63,061 bases of DNA from Blastocatellia bacterium (GTDB taxonomy: Bacteria; Acidobacteriota; Blastocatellia; RBC074). Below are positions 27,723-36,119 of the stretch, piece by piece. Position 1 is the first letter of the stretch. Each line of letters starts with the position of its first letter. Location of the stretch: the NCBI GenBank assembly GCA_016789725.1, contig JAEUQN010000014.1:1-63061 (forward strand), written 5' to 3'. Below the pieces are notes generated by a model, which worked only from the letters and a program-made list of their open reading frames with translations, searched no databases and was not told the DNA's origin. The translations under genes were made by a program, and so were the position numbers.

Positions 27723-28271
27723 ATGCCAAGACAAATACTTGATTCGCAAAAAATTTATACTGGTGTGGTGTTTGAAGTTGCGCGCGACCGCTTGCGAGAA
27801 GAGTCCGGGCAGGAAATCGTCCGCGATGTAGTGCAACATCCCGGCGGCGCAGGTGGCGTCCCGGTGTTTGCTGATGGACGAATCGCCCTGGTCAAACAAT
27901 ATCGGCATCCAGCCCGACGCGATTTATTAGAAATCCCCGCTGGCAAAATTGATGCCGGGGAAGCGCCCGAAATCTGCGCCGCGCGTGAAATTGAAGAAGA
28001 ATTAGGAGTGCGTGTTGGGCGTATCGAAAAACTCGCAGAGTTCTATTCAACGCCCGGCTTTTGCGAAGAAAAATTGTTTGTCTATCTGGCGACCGAGTTG
28101 GAACCAAGCGTGCAAAAACTGGATCACGATGAAACGGTCGAGATTGTCTATTTGTCACTCGAAGAGGCTTGGCAATTGGTCGAAGCTGGCGAGATCGAAG
28201 ACGCCAAAACGATCATCGCGTTAATGCTAACCAAACAAAAATTTTCTACCACAAACCCAACCGAAGCGTAG
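27723..28271 (+). CDS. NUDIX hydrolase, ADP-ribose pyrophosphatase type
   Basis: A 182-residue NUDIX protein. The signature box is complete: G at GKIDAGEAPEICAAREIEEE with following LGV, matching GX5EX7REUXEEXGU. The upstream strand VKQYRHPARRDLLEIPAGK is typical for ADP-ribose pyrophosphatases (NudF-like). It would hydrolyse ADP-ribose or a related nucleoside diphosphate compound to AMP and sugar phosphate. It is followed 12 bp later by the inorganic pyrophosphatase gene, likely an operon. ATG 27723 is chosen over an earlier TTG. Confidence 0.9.
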   Translation: MPRQILDSQKIYTGVVFEVARDRLREESGQEIVRDVVQHPGGAGGVPVFADGRIALVKQYRHPARRDLLEIPAGKIDAGEAPEICAAREIEEELGVRVGRIEKLAEFYSTPGFCEEKLFVYLATELEPSVQKLDHDETVEIVYLSLEEAWQLVEAGEIEDAKTIIALMLTKQKFSTTNPTEA

Positions 28272-28283
28272 CGGAGTTACCCC

Positions 28284-28826
28284 ATGAATCCCTGGCACGA
28301 CGTAGACTTAGGCAAAGACGTTCCCGAATATTTCAACGCCGTCATTGAAATCCCGATTGGCTCCAACGTCAAATACGAATTGGACAAAACCACCGGACTC
28401 CTGCGCGTAGATCGCGTGTTGTTCAGCTCAGTGCATTACCCCGCGAATTACGGCTTTTTGCCGCGCACTTATTGCGACGATAACGATCCGTTGGACGTGT
28501 TGGTGCTGGGACAAACGGAAGTCGTCCCGCTGTGCATCATCCGCGCCAAAACCATCGGCGTGATGCAGATGATTGACCAGAACGAAGAAGACGACAAAAT
28601 TATTGCCGTCCACGCCGACGACCCCGAATATCGGCACTATCGTGACATTTCGGAATTGCCCGAACATCGTCTTAAATCGGTGCAGCGATTTTTTGAAGAC
28701 TACAAGGCGCTCGAAAACAAAAAGGTCAAAGTCGAACGCTTTATGGGCCGCTTCGATGCGTGCCACATCATCGAGAAAAGCATCAAGCTGTATGACGACA
28801 TGCGCGGCGAGTTGTTGGGGAAATAG
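28284..28826 (+). CDS. ppa: Inorganic pyrophosphatase
   Basis: A 180-residue family I soluble pyrophosphatase. The signature [12 protein letters not shown] supplies three metal-binding aspartates; [14 protein letters not shown] and [12 protein letters not shown] are also conserved. It hydrolyses pyrophosphate to two phosphates in the cytoplasm, drawing biosynthetic reactions forward. Length matches the bacterial hexameric enzyme. It forms a two-gene unit with the NUDIX gene and converges with the esterase gene, only 6 bp apart. Confidence 0.95.
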   Translation: MNPWHDVDLGKDVPEYFNAVIEIPIGSNVKYELDKTTGLLRVDRVLFSSVHYPANYGFLPRTYCDDNDPLDVLVLGQTEVVPLCIIRAKTIGVMQMIDQNEEDDKIIAVHADDPEYRHYRDISELPEHRLKSVQRFFEDYKALENKKVKVERFMGRFDACHIIEKSIKLYDDMRGELLGK

Positions 28827-28832
28827 GCGGTG

Positions 28833-29738
28833 CTATTTTTTCAGATTGAGTACGGCGCGCACTAAGGTTTCCACCATATCCCAATCCTTTGCCTGAGGAG
28901 AAATCAAATCAAAATGGCCGGCACTAACAGGCACTGACAGGATTGCTTTATCCCCTTTTTTATCCGCCGCCGCCGCAAAATCCTGACTTTGTTTTATTGG
29001 AACAATGCGGTCTTCGCCACCGTGAAGCAGCATCACCGGTACTTTCAGCGGCAACAATTCAATCGGCGACGTTTGTTGATAGCGTTCGGGAAATTGTTCT
29101 GGCGAGCCGCCCAGCAGTTTATTGACGGAATCATCGCAATTCGGGCGATAGTTTCGGAGATCCGAAATCCCCGCCAACGATACGACGCCCGTCAATGGCA
29201 ACGGGTTCGCCGAATACAGCACACTTGTTTTCGGCAGGTTCTTACGCGCCGCCAACCACAGCGCCAATTGTCCTCCGGCGGAATGCCCAATCACCACGAC
29301 GCGCTTCAAATCCAGCGGATGCTTTTTCGCTACTTCGCGTAAATAATCTGCTCCGTTCGCTACGTCCTGAAACGTCCCCGGCCACGCGCCGCCGACATTG
29401 CCGATGCGGCGATATTCAATTGTCCAGGTGGCGACGCCCAGCCGGGTCAAGGCATCAGAAAACGCAGCCAGATGATGTAAATCGTATTCGGCAAACCAAC
29501 AACCGCCGTGAACCACAATCACCACCGGATGTTTGCCCTTGGTTTTCGGCAAACGCAATTCGCCAAATTGCAGGGGATCGCTGCCGTAGGCGAGGCGGTG
29601 ATCAGCAGGCGGTTTCGGCAACTTTTGAATATCGGCAAAGGAAACGTTTTGCGCCCGTACAAATGAACAAAACGTCAGGCTCAGGAAAAGCGAAAGGACA
29701 AAAATTGCCCGTGATTTGGCGATAGGTGTGATGTTCAT
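28833..29738 (-). CDS. Secreted alpha/beta hydrolase (esterase)
   Basis: A 301-residue protein with a signal peptide (FVLSLFLSLTFCSFVRAQ). The alpha/beta hydrolase fold shows an oxyanion HGGCW (BD-FAE/carboxylesterase type), nucleophile elbow GHSAGG, an acid in LLHGGEDRIVP and the C-terminal His in SAGHFD. It is likely a carboxyl or feruloyl/acetyl esterase acting outside the cytoplasm. Its ATG overlaps the stop of the small zinc-ribbon gene (ATGA), so the two are translationally coupled, with the YitT gene upstream. Confidence 0.9.
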   Translation of the reverse strand: MNITPIAKSRAIFVLSLFLSLTFCSFVRAQNVSFADIQKLPKPPADHRLAYGSDPLQFGELRLPKTKGKHPVVIVVHGGCWFAEYDLHHLAAFSDALTRLGVATWTIEYRRIGNVGGAWPGTFQDVANGADYLREVAKKHPLDLKRVVVIGHSAGGQLALWLAARKNLPKTSVLYSANPLPLTGVVSLAGISDLRNYRPNCDDSVNKLLGGSPEQFPERYQQTSPIELLPLKVPVMLLHGGEDRIVPIKQSQDFAAAADKKGDKAILSVPVSAGHFDLISPQAKDWDMVETLVRAVLNLKK

Positions 29739-29896
29739 TTTGGATTAGGCGGGATGGGTTCAGAACACCATTTGCAGCGCACAACCTCGTACTGCTTTTC
29801 TTTGGCGACCATTTGAACGCGATAACATTTGGGGCAACGCCGGGCCAGTTTTTTTGCGACCGTATGCGAAATAAGCCAATAAACTATAGGGTTCAC
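29735..29896 (-). CDS. 53-residue zinc-ribbon protein
   Basis: A short reading frame starting with GTG at 29896, five bases after a strong GAGGAGGG site. It encodes 53 residues with two CxxC pairs, CPKC (21-24) and CKWC (41-44), the classic layout of a small treble-clef or rubredoxin-like zinc ribbon. The segment between them is basic, and the protein ends in a proline-rich tail. Its TGA overlaps the esterase start in ATGA, and it begins 15 bp after the YitT stop, so all three genes form one coupled unit. It is too short for routine gene finding. Function unknown; a protein- or nucleic-acid-binding role is possible. Confidence 0.75.
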   Translation of the reverse strand: MNPIVYWLISHTVAKKLARRCPKCYRVQMVAKEKQYEVVRCKWCSEPIPPNPK

Positions 29897-29911
29897 GCTG
29901 CCCTCCTCTTC

Positions 29912-30760
29912 TTAATGGAGAATCCGTTTTTTCACCATCCCACCGCTGGCATCTGCAATGTGGTGAATGACGACAAATGCCGAGGCATCTATTTCTTCGA
30001 TGATGGATTTGACCTTGGCGATCTCCAGACGGGTAACGACGCAATACAGAATTTCCTGCTCGGTTTCGCTCAGGCCACCGCGTCCTTGATACACGGTCAC
30101 GCCACGACTCAGGTCGTGCAGAATCGCGCGCCGAATGTTCTGACTGTGAGCGGAAACGATAGTGATGCCGTGATATTCCTCAATGCCATAGACCAGAAAA
30201 TCTACTGTTTTAGAAGCGGAAAAATACGTCAGCATCGAATAGAGCGCCGATTCAACTCCGAGCAAGAGGGCCGCCGCCGCAAAAATAAAAATGTTCAGAA
30301 TGAGGATGACATCGCCGACTTTTAGAATGTGGGTGCTTTTGCTGACGAGCAATGCGGCGATTTCTGTGCCGTCCAGCACCGCCCCGCCACGCATCGCCAG
30401 GCCGATGCCTGCGCCAATAAAAAAGCCGCCAAAGATAGCCGTCAACAATTTGTCCGACGTGACGTCAGGAAATTTTACAAAGGCCAGACACAGGGAAAGG
30501 CCCGCAATCGCAAGCGCGCTTTTGAGCGCAAACGCTTTGCCAATTTGTTTGTAACCAACGGCAATGAACGGCAAGTTGATGACGGAAATCAAAATAGCCA
30601 ACGGAATCCCGGACATACTCGACAGCAACATCGAAATCCCGGTGACGCCACCATCAATAAAATGGCTGGAAAGCAAAAAGCCTTTCAGCCCAAAGGCAGC
30701 CGAAAAGATGCCCAATAAAATCAGGCCCGTATTAAGAGCAAATCGAGAACGTGAATTCAT
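29912..30760 (-). CDS. YitT family membrane protein (DUF161 + DUF2179)
   Basis: A 282-residue integral membrane protein. Five to six transmembrane helices occupy about residues 1-190. They include two similar halves with GGVTGISML and GGAVLDGTEIAALL, the repeated family motif. A cytosolic C-terminal DUF2179 domain follows (GITIVSAH to the end). The family is widespread but without an established substrate; a transport role is often assumed. First gene of a three-gene minus-strand unit with the zinc ribbon and esterase. Confidence 0.9.
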   Translation of the reverse strand: MNSRSRFALNTGLILLGIFSAAFGLKGFLLSSHFIDGGVTGISMLLSSMSGIPLAILISVINLPFIAVGYKQIGKAFALKSALAIAGLSLCLAFVKFPDVTSDKLLTAIFGGFFIGAGIGLAMRGGAVLDGTEIAALLVSKSTHILKVGDVILILNIFIFAAAALLLGVESALYSMLTYFSASKTVDFLVYGIEEYHGITIVSAHSQNIRRAILHDLSRGVTVYQGRGGLSETEQEILYCVVTRLEIAKVKSIIEEIDASAFVVIHHIADASGGMVKKRILH

Positions 30761-30807
30761 CTTGCCATCATAGTATGCGCATCCGCCTGCTCAAAGTTGG
30801 TGAAGGG

Positions 30808-32670
30808 CTATTTCATTTTCAGCGGTAGCACGAGATGAGTGGGAGTTTGCCTGGAGTGAAATACACGTTGCGTCGCCGCCTGATAATCTGCATCACTCGC
30901 CTTGAAAATATTCTCGACGAACTTCTGCGGGTTGCGGTCATACAGCGGGAACCAGGTGCTTTGGATTTGCACCATAATGCGATGCCCTTTCTTGAAGGTG
31001 TGATCGGCCCAGCGAATGTCAAAATCGTATTTCGTGATTTCGTTCGGTGTGATTGGCTCCGGCTTCTCAAAACTGTGGCGATAGCGACCGCGCAGAATTT
31101 CGCTCGCGACCATCAACTGATAGCCGCTCATTCGCATGTCACTGGGCCACTCTTCGGGATAGACATCAATCAGCTTCACGACCCAATCGCTGTCGCTGCC
31201 GGAGGTCGAAGCGAACAGCTTGACCAAAATCTGACCGGAGATCGTTAAGTCTTCGGTCAACACATCGGATTCCCAACTCAACACGTCAGGCCGATTGTGG
31301 ACAAAGCGTTGATCTTCGACGAGCCAGGTGCGCCAATCGGAACCTTTCGGATGATAGGTTGCCTGAATCGGGCGGGCGCGATACGGCACGGGGCGTTTCG
31401 GGTCGGAAACATATTCATCAAAGGCTGTTTCAGTCGTGGGCGCATCGAACGAAAGTTTACCATCGGCCCGTAAATACAGGTTGCGCCCGCTATAGCCTTG
31501 TGTCGGCGGCCAGGCGGAGTGTGCTTTCCATTCATTACTGCCGGTTTGAAAGGTCGTCGCTTCAGGCAAGTTGATTTTGCCTTTGCCTTTCAAATGCTGC
31601 GCGAAAAATGGGCGCTGAATGTTGTAGTTGTAATGCCGCCCCGTCGCACTGCCGAATTGAATTTTACCGAGACTGTCGCCTTTACCGCGCGCCCATCCGC
31701 CGTGATTCCAGGGGCCGATGACGACGAAGTTCTGATTGTTCGTGTCGTATTTTTCGAGCGCCTCATAAACTTTCATCGGGCCGTAATAATCTTCCTGATC
31801 CCACCAACCAATGACGTTCAGCGTCGGCACGGAAACTTTGTTGATATGCGTTGCCAGCGCGCGTTGTTGCCAGAACTGATCGTAGCTCGGATGTGCGACG
31901 TAATCATTCCACGTCGGGATTTTGCCTTTCAGATATTTTTCGTTGACGTTCGAGAGTGCGCCCAATTTCAAATACCAATCATAGGTGTCGTAGCGGTCGT
32001 GCTGAAAAAAGTAGCCGTCTTTTGTGCTTTCCATGCTGACAGCATATTCAAAACCATACGTCAGCCGAAACGCACCGTTGTGAAAAAAATCATCGCCCAT
32101 CCACACATCACCCATCGCGGCTTGTGGCGAGACGCATTTCAGCGCGGGATGCGGATCGAATTGCGCCATCACGGTGGTCCAGCCCGGATACGAAATCCCG
32201 AACACGCCGACGCGCCCGTTGTTGTTCGCCACGTTTTTGATCAGCCAGTCAATCGTGTCATACGTGTCAGTGCTTTCGTCAAAAGCTTTCGGGTCGCTTT
32301 TGTTCGCACGCGGCGGACGCGCCATCACAAACTCGCCTTCGGATTTGTAACGTCCGCGAATGTCTTGAAACACGAAGATATAGCCGTCCTGGACGAGTTC
32401 AGGAAAGACCGCATTCAGTGAGTCTGACGATCTGCCGCTGGCGCTATAAGGCGTGCGTTGCATCAGGAACGGCAATGGTTCTTTGTTTTTTTCGGGGACG
32501 AAAATCTCTGTATACAATTTCAAACCATCGCGCATCGGAATCATCGCTTCGAGGCGTTTGAACTTGACGTTAGTCGTGATCTCAGGCTCTTCGTTGCGTG
32601 ATTGGGCAAAAGTGAAAGAGGAAAAAACGATAAGCACGATAGCAAGGACGGGGCGTTTGAGATTTTGCAT
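30808..32670 (-). CDS. CocE/NonD family hydrolase (X-Pro dipeptidyl-peptidase-like)
   Basis: A 620-residue secreted hydrolase of the CocE/PepX S15-like group. A signal peptide (residues 1-22, ending in FAQ) is followed by an alpha/beta hydrolase domain with nucleophile GISYPGW. The C-terminal beta-sandwich (PepX_C) covers about residues 420-615. Members cleave acyl esters, beta-lactam amides or X-Pro peptides; the substrate cannot be told from sequence alone. It follows the M48 protease gene by 21 bp, which suggests co-transcription. Confidence 0.9.
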   Translation of the reverse strand: MQNLKRPVLAIVLIVFSSFTFAQSRNEEPEITTNVKFKRLEAMIPMRDGLKLYTEIFVPEKNKEPLPFLMQRTPYSASGRSSDSLNAVFPELVQDGYIFVFQDIRGRYKSEGEFVMARPPRANKSDPKAFDESTDTYDTIDWLIKNVANNNGRVGVFGISYPGWTTVMAQFDPHPALKCVSPQAAMGDVWMGDDFFHNGAFRLTYGFEYAVSMESTKDGYFFQHDRYDTYDWYLKLGALSNVNEKYLKGKIPTWNDYVAHPSYDQFWQQRALATHINKVSVPTLNVIGWWDQEDYYGPMKVYEALEKYDTNNQNFVVIGPWNHGGWARGKGDSLGKIQFGSATGRHYNYNIQRPFFAQHLKGKGKINLPEATTFQTGSNEWKAHSAWPPTQGYSGRNLYLRADGKLSFDAPTTETAFDEYVSDPKRPVPYRARPIQATYHPKGSDWRTWLVEDQRFVHNRPDVLSWESDVLTEDLTISGQILVKLFASTSGSDSDWVVKLIDVYPEEWPSDMRMSGYQLMVASEILRGRYRHSFEKPEPITPNEITKYDFDIRWADHTFKKGHRIMVQIQSTWFPLYDRNPQKFVENIFKASDADYQAATQRVFHSRQTPTHLVLPLKMK

Positions 32671-32691
32671 GCAATAGTTTCTCCGTTTGGC

Positions 32692-33789
32692 TTAATTACC
32701 GAGTGCTTCGACGATCAATTGATTGCCGCAGTTCGCGCAAATTTTCCACCCTTCATCCACAGGCTTCGAGCAGTTGCCGCAGACCAGTTGAGCGCCGCGC
32801 AAATTCGCGCTGCAATAGGTGCAGAACGAGTCGTCTTCGGAGGAAACCTGCTGGCATTTTAGATTGTCGCAAAGTTTCCCGCGTGGTGTGCTGAGTTTGG
32901 CTCCTACCAATTTCAGACGGGTCTCTTCGCCGAGTTTCCGATACTGCCCATTCAGGATGTTTTCATACTCTGACGATGCTGCGTACTGCGTAATTTCCTT
33001 CACGCGCACGGTCGGATAAGGATGTGTTTCCTGCACGAAAACATAAAGCTTCATCATCTTGTCAATCAACGAATCTTCGCCGATTTCTTCGTATTTTTCG
33101 GCTTGCGCGATCACTTCTTCACGGTTCAAATCTTCGCCGAGATGTTTCGAGTAACCCGCGAGTTTACCGAGCGCGCCCGCCACGGCTTCCGGGTTTTGCG
33201 TCGCAATCAACGCGGCACGATCACACGATAATTCTGCTTTGCGCGACCAATCCAACAACGCAAGCTGCATTCCCAAACTCGCCACCTGTCCCAAGCCCAT
33301 TGGCAAGGCTTGTTCAATCATCGCTGTGCCAAAGTTGCGCAGCGCGTTTGCCGCCGAGTTGTACAGCACGTGATCGCATTTCACGTGACCGAGTTCGTGA
33401 CCGATGATCGCCAGCAATTCGTCTTCGGTCATAATGTCAATCAGCGCCGAGCAAACGACGATGGAATAATTCTCCATTCCCATCGCAAACGCATTGATCT
33501 GCATATCGGTGCTGATGTGCAGTTCCGGCAGCTTGCGCACATCCAACACCTGAGCCATTCGTACGTATTGTTTATACAGCGATGGATACTGACGCGGCCC
33601 TACGCGAATACTGCTCGACGTATGCTTGATGCGCATATACCGTTCGGCAATTTTTTCTGAGAGAAAGCGGACAAACGTAGGCAGCAACGGAACCTTCTTC
33701 AGCGATTCAGTTGCCTGCCGATCCGCTTGATGCTGGAACGCGGTGTGCGAAATATTCGGAAATTCTTTGAGATCAGCTTTCAGCGCCAT
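32692..33789 (-). CDS. M48-family zinc metalloprotease with C-terminal double zinc ribbon
   Basis: A 365-residue protein. The M48 catalytic motif HELGH is in IIGHELGHVKCDH and the third ligand Glu in KAELSCDRAAL. No transmembrane segment is evident, unlike HtpX, so the protease seems cytosolic or peripheral. The last about 65 residues contain four CxxC-type pairs (CDNLKC, CTYC, CGNC, CANC), a double zinc ribbon as seen in DZANK-type proteins, probably for substrate recognition. ATG 33789 is preceded by GAGG; an upstream in-frame GTG is less likely. It precedes the CocE-type hydrolase in one unit. Confidence 0.9.
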   Translation of the reverse strand: MALKADLKEFPNISHTAFQHQADRQATESLKKVPLLPTFVRFLSEKIAERYMRIKHTSSSIRVGPRQYPSLYKQYVRMAQVLDVRKLPELHISTDMQINAFAMGMENYSIVVCSALIDIMTEDELLAIIGHELGHVKCDHVLYNSAANALRNFGTAMIEQALPMGLGQVASLGMQLALLDWSRKAELSCDRAALIATQNPEAVAGALGKLAGYSKHLGEDLNREEVIAQAEKYEEIGEDSLIDKMMKLYVFVQETHPYPTVRVKEITQYAASSEYENILNGQYRKLGEETRLKLVGAKLSTPRGKLCDNLKCQQVSSEDDSFCTYCSANLRGAQLVCGNCSKPVDEGWKICANCGNQLIVEALGN

Positions 33790-33814
33790 AGATGAAACCT
33801 CGTATGAATTTTCT

Positions 33815-33890
33815 TCCACAAAGTCACACGAAATAACACGAAGGCATCCAGTTCTGTTCGGCTTCGTGAATCTTTGTGTGGCTTCGTGGA
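33815..33890. repeat. CTTCGTG-type intergenic palindrome, copy 1
   Basis: Inverted arms 33815-33843 and 33862-33890 (22 of 29 positions pair). The right arm contains CTTCGTG at both ends. Its inverted form matches the left arm at 51454-51482 in 27 of 29 positions, and the arm itself matches 51581-51609 in 24 of 29. It belongs to a dispersed repeat family. Confidence 0.75.
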
Positions 33891-33897
33891 CAGATCA

Positions 33898-35124
33898 TTA
33901 TTTTATCAGGCGATTCGCCCACCGCCATTTTACGCGAGCCAGTAACATATCGCCACGAAAGTTGGCCGGAATCACTTCACCCGCTGCAATCCACGCTTCG
34001 TCGCGGCGGATATTGCCGACATGAAAGTTACCGTAATGCGGCACGCGCGTCGGATCATTGAGGCCGTCACCGATGAGCGGAAACACGATGCCTTCGGTGT
34101 TGCGCAGCAATTGCATCGAAGCAACATCTACTTGCGCTAAATACAGTGGCGCACGCCATCGCATCACGTTCGCGTTGGCTTCGGCTTTGCGCGTGTAGCT
34201 CAAATACAGTGCGTCCGAATGCACTAACCAATGCTGCTGTGTCGTGGACATTGTCAACGCTTCGCCATTGTCCCAAGCCCACGATTTCGGCTCTGACCAA
34301 TGCAAGCCATCGCTGGATTCGCTGATGTAGCCGCGTTCATCTTCGGCGCGAATCGTCAGGTAATATTTGTTGCGGTACTGGATTAATTGCGGCTCCAGCA
34401 AGCCGCGCTTCACATCGTTTTTCAGTTCCGTGCCGACGCTTTTGACTTTGATTGTTTTGCCGTCAAAGCTGCATAGCAACGTCGTCACCGAAAACGCCGC
34501 GCGCTCTTTCGGGCGAAACGAAACGGGCAGCAGCAAATCGCCATTCGGCAAAATCACAAATTGCGACGATCCCATCGCATAAATCGCGGAGTTGCGCGGA
34601 TCGTCCCATTTCAATCGTTTGCGCTCTGACCAATTGCCTTTGGCATCACGAATCACGTAGACCGGAAAGCGTTGTGGTTGTTCAGGAAAATATTTTCCGT
34701 TGCGGTAATAAATGATTTCGCCCAATAAAATCAGGCTTTTTGTCGGTGGATGATATTCCGGCGTGAAGTCGCTGGCGGCTTCCTCAACATCGTCTTTATA
34801 GGGAAATCGTCCGAGGCCGGGAACCGGTTTCGCGTCGCTCCAGGTTTTGCCGTTATCGCGTGATTCCTGCCAATGCAGCGGGCCGTAGTAATCGGAGCCG
34901 GAGATTTCCTGCTTGGTCAGAAAAATCGTTTTATTCGGCAACACGCAAAAGCGCGGCAGAAACCACGTAATGCCGCCGTCGCGTCCTTTGTGCATTGTCG
35001 AAACGGTCACACTTTGGATCAAGTCATTCGAGCTTTGTGCCAATGCAATTGGACCAGCAACAGCCATCAGAGCTAATAAACATCGAGCAATCACACGATT
35101 TGTCCTTCCCAGTTGAGCATTCAT
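33898..35124 (-). CDS. Secreted exo-sialidase-like protein (BNR/Asp-box)
   Basis: A 408-residue protein with a signal peptide (VIARCLLALMAVAGPIALAQ in the first 30 residues). It is a six-bladed beta-propeller type sialidase-like protein with Asp-box SRDNGKTWS and a degenerate SSDGLHWSEP. Arginines of a putative triad are present (LPRF, IRAED, but not firmly assigned). Its ATG overlaps the stop of the lyase gene (ATGA), so both are made together. The partner strongly suggests release of sialic-acid-like sugars outside the cell. The exact glycan is unknown. Confidence 0.85.
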   Translation of the reverse strand: MNAQLGRTNRVIARCLLALMAVAGPIALAQSSNDLIQSVTVSTMHKGRDGGITWFLPRFCVLPNKTIFLTKQEISGSDYYGPLHWQESRDNGKTWSDAKPVPGLGRFPYKDDVEEAASDFTPEYHPPTKSLILLGEIIYYRNGKYFPEQPQRFPVYVIRDAKGNWSERKRLKWDDPRNSAIYAMGSSQFVILPNGDLLLPVSFRPKERAAFSVTTLLCSFDGKTIKVKSVGTELKNDVKRGLLEPQLIQYRNKYYLTIRAEDERGYISESSDGLHWSEPKSWAWDNGEALTMSTTQQHWLVHSDALYLSYTRKAEANANVMRWRAPLYLAQVDVASMQLLRNTEGIVFPLIGDGLNDPTRVPHYGNFHVGNIRRDEAWIAAGEVIPANFRGDMLLARVKWRWANRLIK

Positions 35125-35999
35125 AACGATTGCCAAAATTGTGTTTGGGCCAAACGGTGCTTCAGTTCCAACACTTCTTCCGCCGACAAACTGCGACGCG
35201 GCGGAAGGCAGCCTCCACAATCAAGGCCCAGATGTTGCAGCATCGCTTTGACCGCAGCGTTGACCGGATAGCGCAGGCCAATCGCAATGACTTCGTTGAT
35301 GATCGCTTGCACCGCCCGCGCCTGTTGCCATTCGTTGCGGCGCGTGAGTTCGTACAGTTGCACAAATTGCTGCGGCATCACGTTATAAAAGCTGCCGATG
35401 CCACCGTCCGCGCCCATCACCAACCCAGCCGTCAGCATTTCATCCGTGCCATAAAATATGGTCGCACCTTGCCGTTTGAGTTCGGACATTTTGTACAAAT
35501 CGTTGTCCGTGAATTTCAGCCCGTGAACGTTGGGGATTTCGCACAATTCCAGGATTTGCTGCACGGAATTCATGACCGGCGCAAAGGCCGGGAAATAATA
35601 AATTAACAACGGCAACGCCGAAGCAGAAGCAATGGCCTGATAATACGCTTTGATTTCGGCAAACGAATAATTGCCAATCGGAGGTAAGGCACTGATCGCG
35701 TGCGCCCCGATTTGCGCGGCGTGTTCTGCCAGATCAATCGCTTCTGCCGTGTTCATCGCACCAACGTGAATCATGACAATTTTATCGGGTGGGGAAAGCT
35801 GCACCGAAGCTGCCGCGACCAGCTTGCGTTGCGCTGCGGGCTGCTGCAATCCTTCGCCCGTTTGTCCGCACACATACACACCATGTACACCGGCAGCATA
35901 CACATGAGTGAGCAATTGCGCGTAAGCTTCTGCATTGAATTTTCCAGCTCTATCAATTGGCGTAACAATGGCGGGCAAGATGCCTTCCAATTTTTTCAT
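35121..35999 (-). CDS. N-acetylneuraminate lyase-like DapA family aldolase
   Basis: A 292-residue class I aldolase of the DHDPS/NAL family. It has GQTGEG (substrate carboxylate loop), Tyr in LIYYFPAF and Schiff-base Lys in HGLKFTDNDL. The pattern GLKFTDxDL ... FYGTDEMLTAGLVMGADGGIGS, quoted in parts, follows animal-type neuraminate lyases more closely than DapA (which has YNVP and a different Lys context). It would split N-acetylneuraminate or a related 2-keto acid to pyruvate and an amino sugar. ATG 35999 follows AAGGAA. Coupled by ATGA overlap to the sialidase gene; divergent from a second sialidase. Confidence 0.85.
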   Translation of the reverse strand: MKKLEGILPAIVTPIDRAGKFNAEAYAQLLTHVYAAGVHGVYVCGQTGEGLQQPAAQRKLVAAASVQLSPPDKIVMIHVGAMNTAEAIDLAEHAAQIGAHAISALPPIGNYSFAEIKAYYQAIASASALPLLIYYFPAFAPVMNSVQQILELCEIPNVHGLKFTDNDLYKMSELKRQGATIFYGTDEMLTAGLVMGADGGIGSFYNVMPQQFVQLYELTRRNEWQQARAVQAIINEVIAIGLRYPVNAAVKAMLQHLGLDCGGCLPPRRSLSAEEVLELKHRLAQTQFWQSL

Positions 36000-36119
36000 G
36001 TCATCAGTTCCTTCAAATTGTACAGCCCAGGATTGATTCTCTGGGGCGGTTGTTTTATGACTGGGATTGTACGAGTTCTGAAGGATTTTGAAAGCCAACC
36101 CAAACACGTTTGAGGAAAT

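Noticed and set aside
29760..30044. 94-codon minus-strand frame
   Set aside because: It runs in another frame across the YitT gene end; the real small gene is the zinc ribbon at 29735-29896.
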